A DNA stretch of 64,000 nt from Roseiarcus sp963732155 (GCA_963732155.1 CAVSYB010000015.1:592429-656428); one strand, 5' to 3'; shown: positions 17,862 through 27,566, numbered from the stretch's first letter. Numbers and translations: made by a program. The notes: generated by a model from the letters alone, not told the origin.

Positions 17862-18062
17862 TGGCGCCCGTCCTGGTCGACCGGGAGGGACGTGGGCCTC
17901 GCCAGCATCGGCAGTGAGCTGGCGCCGTTCACCCTTTCGCCGCGCCCCGCGCGGTTCGATCATCCGAGGCCGACTTCGCCCGGGGGCGCCTTCGCATGGG
18001 CCAAGAAGCGATCCGGCGAGGGGGGAGGGATCGGCGCCGGATCTTGACCCGGGGATGGATGG

Positions 18063-18614
18063 TTAGTCGCAGGCCAGCCCGTATTGCTCTCTCATCTCGC
18101 GCCGTTCTTCGGCCGAGGCGTGCGCCAAAGCCGGGCAAGCCGTCGCGTTGCCGACAATTCTGCCGTTCTGGAAATACATCCAGTCGCCGATGTCCTCTCG
18201 CATGAAATGGATGGTTTGTCCAAACGACACGTTGCGCAAATTCTCGGCGTCATTGCTGAGCTGCGCCGAAAAGCCCGCGCCTTCCGCGCGCAGGTCGCTC
18301 GCCCAGAACCATTCGACCTGACCGGTCGCGGGCCCGTCCGGCCGAACGATGACATAGCCTGGCGCGCCGGGGGCGTCGGTCAAGCCGATCTTGACCGCGA
18401 ATCGTTCCGAGCCCGGCGGCGGATCGCGCCATTTTGCGAGAAATCCGTCGAGCCCGGCCGCCGCCCGGGCGAACGCCGCGCTCATCGCGGGGTCGCCCTT
18501 CGGGACCATTGGAACCGGATTGGGATCGCCGGCGATGGCGACCCCTGAAAGCAAGGACGCCAACAGCGGCGCCGCCAACAGGCGGACTTTCAGTTTTGCG
18601 CGGATGTCGACCAT
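18063..18614 (-). CDS. Exported DUF2314-family protein
   Basis: 183 residues from ATG 18614. An N-terminal signal peptide (VRLLAAPLLASLLSGVAIAG) points to the periplasm. The second half carries the DUF2314 pattern: VEWFWASDLRAEGAGFSAQL near residue 110, then FMREDIGDWMYFQNGRIVG near 145. The molecular role of this family is not established. It lies 95 bp downstream of preA on the same strand and may be read through from it. It is convergent with the ABC importer. Confidence 0.8.
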   Translation of the reverse strand: MVDIRAKLKVRLLAAPLLASLLSGVAIAGDPNPVPMVPKGDPAMSAAFARAAAGLDGFLAKWRDPPPGSERFAVKIGLTDAPGAPGYVIVRPDGPATGQVEWFWASDLRAEGAGFSAQLSNDAENLRNVSFGQTIHFMREDIGDWMYFQNGRIVGNATACPALAHASAEERREMREQYGLACD

Positions 18615-18709
18615 TTCGGTAGACCTTGGTAACGGAGCGGACGTGCGCCGCCATCGCTGCTGGTGGAGCCGCCTAAAGATTCTCCAGCCGGCCGCAACCG
18701 CGCGGCGCC

Positions 18710-20017
18710 CTATTCCGCCGCCACCGCGTTGGGGTTGTTGGGATGCGTCGTCCAGTTCGCCGGCGCGCGGGCGTAGTCGAGGCCGGTGCGTGGATCGACG
18801 CCCTCCGTGCGATGGACGAGCGTGATGCAATTCTCGACCGGGCAGACGAGAACGCACAGATTGCAGCCGACGCATTCGTCGTCGTTGACGACGAATTTGC
18901 GCGCCCCGTCGACCATCGGAAAAATCGCCTGATGCGAGGTGTCCTCGCAGACGATGTGGCAGCGCCCGCACTTCATGCACAGATTCTGGTCGATCTCCGC
19001 CTTGGCGACGTAATTGAGGTTGAGATATTGCCAGTCGATGACGTTGGGCGTGGCGCGGCCGCGAAAATCCTCGATCGTTCGGGAGCCCTTCAGCGTCATG
19101 TAGTTCTCCAGACCGGAAATCATCTCCTGGACGATCTTGAAGCCGTAAGTCATCGCCGCCGTGCAGACCTGCACGTTGCCCGCGCCGAGCGCGATGAATT
19201 CGGCCGCGTCCCGCCAAGTGGTGATTCCCCCGATCGCCGATATCGGCAGGCCGCGTGTCTCCGGGTCGCGGGCGATTTCCGACACCATCGATAGGGCGAT
19301 CGGCTTGACCGCCGGCCCGCACATGCCTCCGTGGGTGCCCTTGCCGTCGACGGGATGCATCGGCGCGAAGGCGTCGAGGTCGACGCCCATGATCGAATTG
19401 ATCGTGTTGATCAGCGAGACCGCGTCGGCGCCGCCTTCCCTGGCGGCCCGCGCGGGCTTGCGGATGTCGGTGATGTTGGGGGTCAGCTTGACGATGACCG
19501 GCATGCGCGTATGCGCCTTGCACCAGCGCGCGACCATCTCGATATACTCGGGCACCTGGCCGACCGCCGAGCCCATGCCGCGCTCGGACATGCCGTGCGG
19601 ACAGCCGAAGTTGAGCTCGACGCCGTCGCATTCGGTCTCCTCGACGCGCGCCAGAATCTTCTTCCAGGATTCCTCGTCGCACGGCACCATCAGCGAAGTG
19701 ATCAGGGCGCGGTCGGGCCAGGCGCGTTTGACCTCCTTGATTTCGCGCAGATTGATCTCGAGGTCGCGGTCGGTGATCAGTTCGATATTGTTGAACGCGA
19801 TGAGGCGCCGGTCCGGCCCGTAGATCGCCCCATAGCGCGCGCCCGAGACGTTGACGACCGGCGGGCCCGCCTCGCCCAGGGTCTTCCACACCACGCCGCC
19901 CCAGCCGGCGCGAAACGCGCGCTCGACGTTGGTCTTGCGGTCGGTCGGCGGCGCCGAAGCGAGCCAGAACGGATTGGGGGATTTGACGCCGAGGAAAGTT
20001 GCGCGCAGGTCGACCAT
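18710..20017 (-). CDS. preA: NAD-dependent dihydropyrimidine dehydrogenase subunit PreA
   Basis: 435 residues. The N-terminal two-thirds is a dihydroorotate-dehydrogenase-like FMN barrel (FLGVKSPNPFWLASAPPTD at the start, VELNFGCPHGMSERGMG near 135, ISAIGGITTWRDAAEF near 255). The C-terminus carries two [4Fe-4S] ferredoxin motifs (CMKCGRCHIVCED near 345 and CVGCNLCVLVCPVENC near 380). It reduces uracil and thymine to the dihydro forms, the first step of reductive pyrimidine degradation, with PreT supplying electrons from NAD(P)H. It starts 11 bp after preT and is thus in the same operon. Confidence 0.95.
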   Translation of the reverse strand: MVDLRATFLGVKSPNPFWLASAPPTDRKTNVERAFRAGWGGVVWKTLGEAGPPVVNVSGARYGAIYGPDRRLIAFNNIELITDRDLEINLREIKEVKRAWPDRALITSLMVPCDEESWKKILARVEETECDGVELNFGCPHGMSERGMGSAVGQVPEYIEMVARWCKAHTRMPVIVKLTPNITDIRKPARAAREGGADAVSLINTINSIMGVDLDAFAPMHPVDGKGTHGGMCGPAVKPIALSMVSEIARDPETRGLPISAIGGITTWRDAAEFIALGAGNVQVCTAAMTYGFKIVQEMISGLENYMTLKGSRTIEDFRGRATPNVIDWQYLNLNYVAKAEIDQNLCMKCGRCHIVCEDTSHQAIFPMVDGARKFVVNDDECVGCNLCVLVCPVENCITLVHRTEGVDPRTGLDYARAPANWTTHPNNPNAVAAE

Positions 20018-20028
20018 GGCGTTCTCCT

Positions 20029-21399
20029 TCAGCTCGCGGCAGACCGCAGCGCCGCGTCGATCGAGCGCGCCGCCCGCTTGCCGTCCTCCACCGCGGCGAC
20101 GGTCAGATCCTGGCCGCCATAGACGCAGTCGCCGCCCGCCCAGACGCCGGGCTCGCTGGTGCGGCGCTCCTCGTCGACGAGGATGCGTCCGCCCTTGCCG
20201 GATAGCGCGCGCTCGCCGCCGAACGCGGAAGGGGTGAGCAACTGGCCGATCGCGCTGAAAACCATATCCGCCTCGATGCGGAACGCCTCGCCCGCCCCGA
20301 CCAGCTCGCCGTCCTCCTCGCGGGTGCGCTCGAACACCACCGCGCTGACCGCGTCGCCGGCGCCTTCGAGCGCGACCGGGCGCGCCCAGGTGCGGATCAG
20401 CACGCCGTGCGTCTGCGCCAGCTCCTGCTCGTAGCCGCTCGCCTTCAGGTGCTCCTTGCCGCGCCGATAGACGATGGTGACGAGTTCGGCGCCCAACAGC
20501 TTGGCCTGAACCGCGGCGTCCACCGCCGTCATGCCGCCGCCGATCACGACGACGCGCTTGCCAACCGGCAGAACGGCGAGGTCCTCCGCTTGGCGAAGGT
20601 CGGCGATGTAGTCGACGGCGTCCAGCACATGGGCGAGCGCCGCTTCGCCGGTCAGGCCGAGCTTGTTGACGCCGGCGAGACCGAGCGAGAGAAAGACGGC
20701 GTCATAGTCGCGCCGCAACGACGCCAGATCGACGTCGCGGCCGAGCGCGACGCCGTGCTTCACCTCGATGCCGCCGATCGACAGGATGAAATCGGCTTCC
20801 CTTTGCGCAAAGCCGTCCGGGGTCTTGTAGGCGGCGATGCCATATTCGTTGAGGCCGGCCGGCTTCTCGCGCTGTTCGAAAATGACGACCTGATGGCCGG
20901 CGACCGCCAGCGCGTGGGCGCAGGACAGGCCCGCCGGCCCGGCGCCGACGATCGCCACCCTTCTGCCCGTCGGCGCCGCGCGGGCGTACGGATTCTTGCC
21001 CGTCTCCATCATCGCGTCGGTCGCATAGCGCTGCAACAGCCCGATGCGCACCGGCTTGCCTTCGGCGGCCTCGCGCACGCAGGCCTCCTGGCACAAAGTC
21101 TCGGTCGGGCAGACGCGCGCGCACATGCCGCCCATGATGTTCTGATCGAAGATGGTGCGCGCGGCGCCGAGCGGGTTCTCGGCGGCGATCTCCCGGATGA
21201 ACAAAGGAATGTCGATCGAGGTCGGGCAGGCCTGCTGGCACGGCGCGTCGTAGCAGAAATAGCACCGCTCCGCCTCGACCAGCGCCTCGTGACGCGAAAG
21301 CAGCGGATGAAGATCGCTGAAATTGGCCGCCAGGGTCTGCGAGTCAAGGATGCCGACAGTGACGCCCGACAGCGCAGTTTGTTGATCGATCGTCGACAT
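20029..21399 (-). CDS. preT: NAD-dependent dihydropyrimidine dehydrogenase subunit PreT
   Basis: 456 residues from ATG 21399. The N-terminal GltD-like region has Cys-rich iron-sulfur sites (CYFCYDAPCQQACPTSIDIP near residue 45 and GGMCARVCPTETLCQEAC near 85). A FAD site VAIVGAGPAGLSCAHALA lies near 145 and a second dinucleotide site VVVIGGGMTAVDAAVQ near 285. It passes electrons from NAD(P)H to PreA. An exact RutR-type palindrome lies 32 bp upstream of the start. Later enzymes of the pathway (dihydropyrimidinase, beta-ureidopropionase) are not in the window. Confidence 0.94.
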   Translation of the reverse strand: MSTIDQQTALSGVTVGILDSQTLAANFSDLHPLLSRHEALVEAERCYFCYDAPCQQACPTSIDIPLFIREIAAENPLGAARTIFDQNIMGGMCARVCPTETLCQEACVREAAEGKPVRIGLLQRYATDAMMETGKNPYARAAPTGRRVAIVGAGPAGLSCAHALAVAGHQVVIFEQREKPAGLNEYGIAAYKTPDGFAQREADFILSIGGIEVKHGVALGRDVDLASLRRDYDAVFLSLGLAGVNKLGLTGEAALAHVLDAVDYIADLRQAEDLAVLPVGKRVVVIGGGMTAVDAAVQAKLLGAELVTIVYRRGKEHLKASGYEQELAQTHGVLIRTWARPVALEGAGDAVSAVVFERTREEDGELVGAGEAFRIEADMVFSAIGQLLTPSAFGGERALSGKGGRILVDEERRTSEPGVWAGGDCVYGGQDLTVAAVEDGKRAARSIDAALRSAAS

Positions 21400-21430
21400 T
21401 CGAGCCCCCGGTCGGCAAACGCCCCACAAT

Positions 21431-21448
21431 CTTGACCACTTGGTCAAG
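21431..21448. promoter_or_regulatory. RutR-type operator upstream of preT-preA
   Basis: CTTGACCACTTGGTCAAG is a perfect palindrome with 8-bp arms. The core TTGACCA-N2-TGGTCAA is identical to the published consensus for RutR, the TetR-family uracil-sensing regulator of pyrimidine catabolism. A possible -35 TTGACA for the minus strand lies just upstream (21475-21470), which would place the operator at or near the transcription start. No rutR gene is in the window. Confidence 0.8.
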
Positions 21449-21612
21449 ACTTGCTTGCCCTCAACGTCTTGTCAAGCTTCGCCGGATCGTCGCAGCGCGG
21501 GTCGAAGACCGCGGGCGCGGCGCCTGCCGGTGAGAACCACGACCGGGACGATCGCGGTCTCGGAAGACGCTCGCGAGAGCTTTGTCTGGCGGCAGGATAT
21601 CCGGCGAGCGGC

Positions 21613-23136
21613 TCAGCGCGAGATGAGCGCTTCGGCGGTCGCCGCGTCGTCGGCCTTGCCCGAAAAGACCGGCTCCCAGCCGCCGCCGAGCGCCTTGTAG
21701 AGCTGGACGAGGTCGGTCGACACGTTGACCGTGCTCTGCACGTATTGCTCCTGCGCCTGAAGAACGGTGCGCGCGGTGTCGAGCACCGTGGTGAAATCGG
21801 CGACGCCGTCGTTGTAGCGCGCACGCGCGAGGGTCAACGCCTCCTTCGAATGCTCGATCTGGCTCGCCAGACGGCTCCGCCTTTCCTGTTCGGTGCGATA
21901 GGCGACCAGCGCATTGACCACGTCGTGCCAGGCCTGCAGGACGGTCTTGTGATAGGCGATCGCCGCTTCCTGCTGTTGCGCCTTTCTCAGCTCCAGTTGC
22001 GAGGTGAGCCTGCCGCCCTCGAAGAGCGGGACCGTCAGGGACGGGCCAGCCGCATATTGGAGCGAGCTCGCCTTGAACAGGTTGTTGAAGTCGAGCGCGT
22101 CGAGCACGAGCGTGCCGTTCAATTGCAACGAGGGGTAAAACGACGCGACCGCGACGCCGATGTCGGCGGTCTGTTCGTGGAGTTTCTCCTCCGCCAGCCT
22201 GATGTCAGGGCGCCGACGTGCGAGCTCGGACGGCACGCCGATCGGCACGCGCGCCGGCGTCGGCGGCACCGCCCTGGCGCGGACGAGTTCGCCGCGCAGC
22301 GCATTTGGCGGCAAGTCGAGAAGCAGGCTGAGCGCGTTGATCTCTTGCGCCTCCTGCTGCTCGAATGCGGGGATTTGGGCGCGCACGCCCTCGACCTGCG
22401 CCGCCGCGTTTTCGACGTCGAGACCGGTCGTCAGGCCTTTTTCCTGCCGCGTCTGCGTCAGGTCCAGAAGACTTTGTTCGACCTTGAGGTTTTCGTTGGC
22501 GTTGTTCAGCAAGGCCTGCGCGCCGCGCAATTGGATATAGTCTCGCGCAACCTCCGCGAGGACGGAAACCAGCGTGTCGCGCCTTTGCTCCTCGGTCTCC
22601 TCGGTCTGCGCGTCGGCCGCCTCGATCTGACGACGGACGCGGCCCCAGAGATCGAGCTCCCATGAGGCGTCGAACCCGGTCGTATATTCGTTGATCGGCG
22701 CAATCGCCGGCGCCGCCCCGGAGCCGCCGGGGATCAACTGGCCGAGCAGGCTCGCGATCCCATTCTGGCTGTAAAGTTCGCGCTGATATTTGCCGCTGCC
22801 GTTGATCGACGGCAGTTCCGCCGCCGCCACCACGCCGCGCTGAAAGCGGCTTTCGGCGATGCGCAGCGTCGCGGTCCGGACGTCGAGATTGGCGGTGGCG
22901 ACTCGCTGCTCGAGGCTCGTCAGCGTCGGGTCGCGAAAAGCCTTCCACCACGTCGGATCGGGCGGTCTCGACGACTCGGCGCTCGCCGTCGCCTCCTTCG
23001 ACGAAGTCGCCGATGCCGGATTCGCGAAGGGAATCGACGGAAGGCCCGAAGCGGGCGGCTGGAAATCGGGCCCGACGTTGCACGCGGCCAGCGGAAGGGC
23101 GCCGAGGGTCACCGCGACGATGCGCATCCTGAACAT
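21613..23136 (-). CDS. Outer-membrane efflux lipoprotein (NodT/OprM-type)
   Basis: 507 residues. A lipoprotein signal with lipobox LAAC lies at residues about 16-19 (GALPLAACNVGPDF), so the mature N-terminal Cys is lipid-anchored. Two repeated outer-membrane-efflux domains follow, with VRRQIEAADAQTEETEEQRR near residue 165, RRPDIRLAEEKLHEQTADIG near 305 and the second-repeat coiled coil to the C-terminus. It forms the TolC-like exit duct for the EmrAB-type pump encoded immediately upstream (11 bp gap). The start could also be the internal Met four codons later. Confidence 0.92.
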   Translation of the reverse strand: MFRMRIVAVTLGALPLAACNVGPDFQPPASGLPSIPFANPASATSSKEATASAESSRPPDPTWWKAFRDPTLTSLEQRVATANLDVRTATLRIAESRFQRGVVAAAELPSINGSGKYQRELYSQNGIASLLGQLIPGGSGAAPAIAPINEYTTGFDASWELDLWGRVRRQIEAADAQTEETEEQRRDTLVSVLAEVARDYIQLRGAQALLNNANENLKVEQSLLDLTQTRQEKGLTTGLDVENAAAQVEGVRAQIPAFEQQEAQEINALSLLLDLPPNALRGELVRARAVPPTPARVPIGVPSELARRRPDIRLAEEKLHEQTADIGVAVASFYPSLQLNGTLVLDALDFNNLFKASSLQYAAGPSLTVPLFEGGRLTSQLELRKAQQQEAAIAYHKTVLQAWHDVVNALVAYRTEQERRSRLASQIEHSKEALTLARARYNDGVADFTTVLDTARTVLQAQEQYVQSTVNVSTDLVQLYKALGGGWEPVFSGKADDAATAEALISR

Positions 23137-23147
23137 GGAGCCCGACC

Positions 23148-24725
23148 CTAATGCGCGGCGCTCACGTTGCCGCTCGACGTCTTCCCGGATAACAGAAAAC
23201 AGAGCGGCACGGCGATGAATGCGACAACGCCGAACAGCCGGAAAACGTCGGAATAGGCCAGCACGGCGACCTGCGTCGTGAACTCGTGATAGACCCTGCC
23301 GACCGCGATCCCATGGGCCGCCCCTGGGTCGTGGCCCATCGCCTCCAACGTCCGCTGATACCGCGCAACGAGGGTGTCATAAGGCTGATGAAGCGGCGAA
23401 AGCCATTGTGACAGATAGGATTGCCGGATCTGGCTTCTTTGTTCGACGAGCGCGGTCGAGGCCGAAATGCCGATCGATCCGAACACATTGCGAAACATCG
23501 AAAAGAGCGCCGCGCCATCGCCGCGCAGCTCGCGCGACAACGTGAGGTAAGTAATGGTGCTGATCGGCACGAACAGAAAGGCGAGCGCGGCGGTCTGCGC
23601 CATTCGCATCACAACCAAGGTCCCGAAGTCGATATTTGCCACGAGTCCGCTCGAATAGACCAGGGCGCATCCCATGATGAAGAAGCCGGTCGCGATCACC
23701 ACCCGCGTCTGAGCAAATCTCATCAGTTGCCCGACGAGCGGAATGAGCAGGATGACGATGACGCCGCCGGGCGACAGGATGAGGCCGGACCAGGTCGCGG
23801 TATAGCCCAGAACCTGTTGCGCGAAGACGGGAATGATCACCGCGCTGGCGTAGAGGATCGCGGCCATGGCGCCGATCATCAGGCAACCGCCAGTAAAGTT
23901 CTTGTCCTTGAAGACGTCGAGGTTGACGATCGGGTCCTTGGCGACGAGCAGCCACAGAATCGCCGCGCCGATGCCGAGAAAGGCCAGCAAGGCCATCGTG
24001 ACAATGAAAGGCGAGCCGAACCAGTCTTCGTCCTCGCCGCGGTCCATCACCACCTGCAGGCAACCGAGCCCAAGGGTGATGAGCGAGAGGCCGATGAAAT
24101 CGACGCCCCGGCTTCTCTTGTTCTTTTCCCAAGGCGGATCTTCGACCAGAATCGAATTGAGAAAGACCGCCACGATCCCGACCGGCACGTTGATGAAAAA
24201 CACCCAGCGCCATGTCGCATTGTCAGTGATGATGCCGCCAAGCGTCGGGCCGAGGATCGGCGCGACGACGGTGGCGATCGCGACGATGCCGAACGCGGCG
24301 CCGCGCTTTTCCGGCGGGAACGAATTGAGAATGATCGATTGCTGGTTGGGCTGCAATCCCCCGCCAAAGAAGCCTTGTAACAGCCGAAACACGATCAGCT
24401 CGCCAAGGCTGTCCGCGATGCCGCACAGAAACGAGCATACCGTGAACATGGCGAGACAGATCAGGAAATAGCGCTTGCGTCCGAGCAGGTCGCTGAGCCA
24501 GCCGGAAATGGTCAAAACGATGCCGTTGGCGACGAGATAGGAGGTCAGCGTCCAGGTCGCCTCATCGTTGCTCGCCGACATGGTCCCCGCGATATGGGGC
24601 AGCGCGACGTTGACGATGGTCGTATCCAGAATCTCCATGAACGCGGCGAGCGTCACGGACAGGGCGATGAGCCAGGGATTGAAACGCGGTTTCCAGCCTG
24701 CGCCCGCGGCGTGCGCGTCGCTCAT
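23148..24725 (-). CDS. emrB: DHA2-family MFS efflux permease (EmrB/QacA type)
   Basis: 525 residues with 14 predicted membrane helices. Signature features: FMEILDTTIVNVALPHIAG near residue 30 (motif D1 of DHA2 transporters), SGWLSDLLGRKRYFL near 80 (motif A) and GPTLGGIITDNATWRWVFFI near 155 (motif C). It uses the proton gradient to expel hydrophobic compounds. It overlaps emrA by 4 bp and is followed by the outer-membrane component, giving a complete tripartite system. The substrate is unknown. Confidence 0.93.
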   Translation of the reverse strand: MSDAHAAGAGWKPRFNPWLIALSVTLAAFMEILDTTIVNVALPHIAGTMSASNDEATWTLTSYLVANGIVLTISGWLSDLLGRKRYFLICLAMFTVCSFLCGIADSLGELIVFRLLQGFFGGGLQPNQQSIILNSFPPEKRGAAFGIVAIATVVAPILGPTLGGIITDNATWRWVFFINVPVGIVAVFLNSILVEDPPWEKNKRSRGVDFIGLSLITLGLGCLQVVMDRGEDEDWFGSPFIVTMALLAFLGIGAAILWLLVAKDPIVNLDVFKDKNFTGGCLMIGAMAAILYASAVIIPVFAQQVLGYTATWSGLILSPGGVIVILLIPLVGQLMRFAQTRVVIATGFFIMGCALVYSSGLVANIDFGTLVVMRMAQTAALAFLFVPISTITYLTLSRELRGDGAALFSMFRNVFGSIGISASTALVEQRSQIRQSYLSQWLSPLHQPYDTLVARYQRTLEAMGHDPGAAHGIAVGRVYHEFTTQVAVLAYSDVFRLFGVVAFIAVPLCFLLSGKTSSGNVSAAH

Positions 24726-25984
24726 TGCACGGCGACCGTCGGCGTGACCGAAATGCCCAGCGGCAGCGGAAGGTTTGGATCAAGGCCGCTGTCGACAACG
24801 ATCTTGACCGGAACGCGCTGAACGATCTTCACGAAATTCCCCGTCGCGTTTTCGGCGGGGAAGGCGGTGAACTTGGAGCCCGACCCCATCTGAATGCTGT
24901 CGACATGGCCGGTCAGATGAAGCTGCGGGTACGCGTCGACGCTGATCTTGACCTTTTGTCCCGGCCGCATCTGGTCGAGCTGGTTCTCCTTGAAATTGGC
25001 GGTGATCCAAATATCGGGCGAGACAATCGAGAATATTTGTTGCGCCGTCGTTACATAATTGCCGACTTCGACATTGCGCTTGGTGATCCAGCCGTCCTGC
25101 GGGGCCGTGACGACGGTCCATGACAGATCGAGGTCGGCCTGGTCGAGCCTCGCCTGCGCCTGCTCGACTTGCCCGCTCAACTGTCCGACTTGCTGGTCGG
25201 CCTCGCCGATTCGCTGGGGGACCGGGGCGTTTTCCTCGACTTGCGCCTCCGCCAGCATGACTTGCGCGTCGGCCTGGGCGAGCGCGGCGGTGGCCGCGTC
25301 GACCTCCTGCTGCGTCGTGGCGGCCTTGGGCAGGCTTTTCTGCCTGTTGTAATCGGCCTGCGCCCTGAGTTGGGCGGCCTTGGCCGCCGCCAGTTGAGCC
25401 TGGGCCTGTTGCAGCAGCGCCGGGAAATTCTTGCGGGCGATCTCCGCCCCGAGCATCTGGCCCTGATACTGGCGCTTGGCGGCCTCCAAGGCGCCCGCGG
25501 CCTGATCCCGGCTGATCTGATATTGTCGGGGGTCGATATGGATGAGCGGCTGGCCCTTGTGAACGAATTGGTTGTCGGTCACGTCAAGAGAAGTCACGAC
25601 GCCGGCGACTTGCGGCGCGATGTCGACCGCCCGACCGTCTGTGTACGCGTCGTCCGTGCTTTCGAGGCCGCGTGTGGAAATCCAGTAATACACGCCGCCC
25701 GCGACCAGGAGACCGATGATGACAATTCCGATCAGCCATACCAACGGGCGGCGCCCGCGTCTTTTGGCCTCGTCGTCGCGCTGTCGATCGGTCGCTTGCC
25801 TGCCCCCCGCTTCGTCCTTGGAATCTCGGGGCTTCGCCGGCGATGCGTCGTTTTCTGCGCGGTTCCCGTCCTCAGGCTTTGGCTCGAGGTCCCGATCGTC
25901 TTTGGATTTTTCCAACCGACGCGCCGACGCGCCCTCTCCGGGGCGGGCTTCGTTGATCGCATTGCCGGTCTGACGATCGGTCAT
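24722..25984 (-). CDS. emrA: Membrane fusion protein (EmrA/HlyD family)
   Basis: 420 residues from ATG 25984. An unusually long charged N-terminal cytoplasmic tail of about 70 residues, rich in Asp, Glu, Lys and Arg, comes before one membrane helix (WLIGIVIIGLLVAGGVYYWI). The periplasmic part has the biotinyl-lipoyl-like domain (VDIAPQVAGVVTSLDVTDNQ), a long coiled-coil hairpin (residues about 150-275) and a beta-barrel domain with WITANFKENQLDQMRPGQKV near 310. It links EmrB to the outer-membrane factor. The tail before the helix is longer than in E. coli EmrA and may be regulatory or simply variable. Confidence 0.92.
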   Translation of the reverse strand: MTDRQTGNAINEARPGEGASARRLEKSKDDRDLEPKPEDGNRAENDASPAKPRDSKDEAGGRQATDRQRDDEAKRRGRRPLVWLIGIVIIGLLVAGGVYYWISTRGLESTDDAYTDGRAVDIAPQVAGVVTSLDVTDNQFVHKGQPLIHIDPRQYQISRDQAAGALEAAKRQYQGQMLGAEIARKNFPALLQQAQAQLAAAKAAQLRAQADYNRQKSLPKAATTQQEVDAATAALAQADAQVMLAEAQVEENAPVPQRIGEADQQVGQLSGQVEQAQARLDQADLDLSWTVVTAPQDGWITKRNVEVGNYVTTAQQIFSIVSPDIWITANFKENQLDQMRPGQKVKISVDAYPQLHLTGHVDSIQMGSGSKFTAFPAENATGNFVKIVQRVPVKIVVDSGLDPNLPLPLGISVTPTVAVQ

Positions 25985-26393
25985 AAGCAGCGTCCCCGCT
26001 TGATGATCGGAGGCGTTGGAATACCCGGCGCCGCCGGAACATATGGCGGACAACGCGCTCCCGTTGGTTTATCAATCCCGGTCACATAGTCACGGTATCA
26101 TGGCAATCCAAACGCCGCTTGCGGAGACCCGGGCCCCGCCGCGACAATGGGTCGCGTCTCGCGGGGCCTCGCTCCGATCCTCGGCCGGTTGCTGTAACTG
26201 GGTCGATTTTTGATTCGCTGATGTTCTATGTCGCGCGGCCTGACAAACACATGATCGTCGAAATCGGCGCAAGGCGCCGCGCCTTGGGAACAGCCGCATC
26301 GGGCTCTGTAGGGTCGCCGACGGCCGACGACCCGCGGATGACGAAGCGGCATTTGGTCCATTCTTCGGTCGGAGCGGAGCGCGGCCCGCCGCC
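25985..26393. other. Divergent intergenic region, efflux operon and hopanoid operon
   Basis: 409 bases between the emrA and hpnB starts. Promoters for both operons should lie here. I see no recognised operator, RNA gene or strong hairpin. Small open frames across the region do not resemble known proteins. Confidence 0.4.
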
Positions 26394-27566
26394 ATGAGCC
26401 TTGTCCTCGCCGTAGTCTCCCTCGCCATCTGGCTCTACCTGCTCGGCGGTCGCGGCGGGTTCTGGCGCGCGCGCGAACGCGACGAAAGCTGGCCCCAGGG
26501 CGCCGACCCGCCGCGCTGGCCCGACGTCGTCGCGATCGTGCCCGCGCGGGACGAGGCGCAGTGCATCGGCGAATGCGTGGCGTCGCTGCTGCGCCAGGAC
26601 TATCCCGGCCGCTTCTCCATCGTGCTCGTCGACGACGAAAGCAGTGACGGCACCGGCGCCGTCGCCGAGGCTGCGGCGGCCGCTTGCGGCGGCAAAGAGC
26701 GCCTGACGGTCGTGGCCGGCGCGCCGCGCCCGCCGGGATGGACCGGCAAGGTCTGGGCGATGAATCAGGGGCTCGAGCAAGCGAGCAGGCGCGTTCCGGC
26801 GCCGGAGCGCCTGCTGTTCTGCGACGCCGACATCGCCTTTGCGCCGGAGGCCCTGAGCGCGCTCGCGCGCCGCGCGGCGGCGAATGATTGCGCGCTCGTC
26901 TCACTGATGGCGCGACTGCGTTGCGAGAGCTTCGCCGAACGCGCGCTGATTCCCGCCTTCGTCTTCTTCTTCCAGATGCTTTATCCCTTCGCCTGGGTCG
27001 ACGATCCGCTGAGGCCTGTCGCGGCGGCGGCGGGCGGCTGCATGCTGGCCGATCGTCAGGCGCTTCTGCGCGCCGGCGCGTTCGGGGCGATGAGCGATGC
27101 GCTGATCGACGATTGCGCGCTCGCGGCGCTGATGAAGCCGCAGGGACCGCTGGCGCTGGCGTTGACGCGCCGCGTCGTCAGCCTGCGCGCCTATCCGCGC
27201 TTTCGCGACATCGGCGCGATGGTCTCGCGCTCGGCCTATGCGCAGCTCGGCTATTCCCCGATCAGGCTGATCGGTGTCGTCGCCGGCATGGCGCTGACCT
27301 TTCTTGCCGCGCCCGCCCTCGCCTTGTTCGGTTCGGACGCCGCCGCGCTGATCGGCCTCCTCGCCTGGATCGCCATGGCGCTCGCCTTGCAACCGATGTT
27401 GCGCTTTTACGGGCGCGCGACCTCGTGGGGCCTGGCGCTGCCGCTGATCGCGACGGCGTATCTGGCCTTCACGCTCAAATCCGCCTACCTCTATGGACGC
27501 GGGCGCGGCGGTCAGTGGAAAGGGCGCGTGCAGGCGGCCGGCGGCGCGAGCGGAGAGAAGCGATGA
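26394..27566 (+). CDS. hpnB: Hopene-associated glycosyltransferase HpnB
   Basis: 390 residues. A short N-terminal membrane helix is followed by a GT2 domain: VVAIVPARDEAQCIGECVAS near residue 45, VLVDDESSDGTG near 80, LLFCDADIAF near 140 and the acceptor loop ALIDDCALAALMKPQ near 240. Two or three membrane helices close the protein. This is the layout of HpnB, found at the head of bacterial hopanoid gene sets. A role in hopanoid head-group or squalene-pathway metabolism is generally assumed, though its reaction is poorly defined. It overlaps hpnC by 4 bp. Confidence 0.9.
   Translation: MSLVLAVVSLAIWLYLLGGRGGFWRARERDESWPQGADPPRWPDVVAIVPARDEAQCIGECVASLLRQDYPGRFSIVLVDDESSDGTGAVAEAAAAACGGKERLTVVAGAPRPPGWTGKVWAMNQGLEQASRRVPAPERLLFCDADIAFAPEALSALARRAAANDCALVSLMARLRCESFAERALIPAFVFFFQMLYPFAWVDDPLRPVAAAAGGCMLADRQALLRAGAFGAMSDALIDDCALAALMKPQGPLALALTRRVVSLRAYPRFRDIGAMVSRSAYAQLGYSPIRLIGVVAGMALTFLAAPALALFGSDAAALIGLLAWIAMALALQPMLRFYGRATSWGLALPLIATAYLAFTLKSAYLYGRGRGGQWKGRVQAAGGASGEKR

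Noticed and set aside
26119..26397. A 92-residue plus-strand open frame before hpnB
   Set aside because: No recognisable domain, and it overlaps the probable promoter region. Low-complexity Arg/Pro content is typical of chance frames at high GC.
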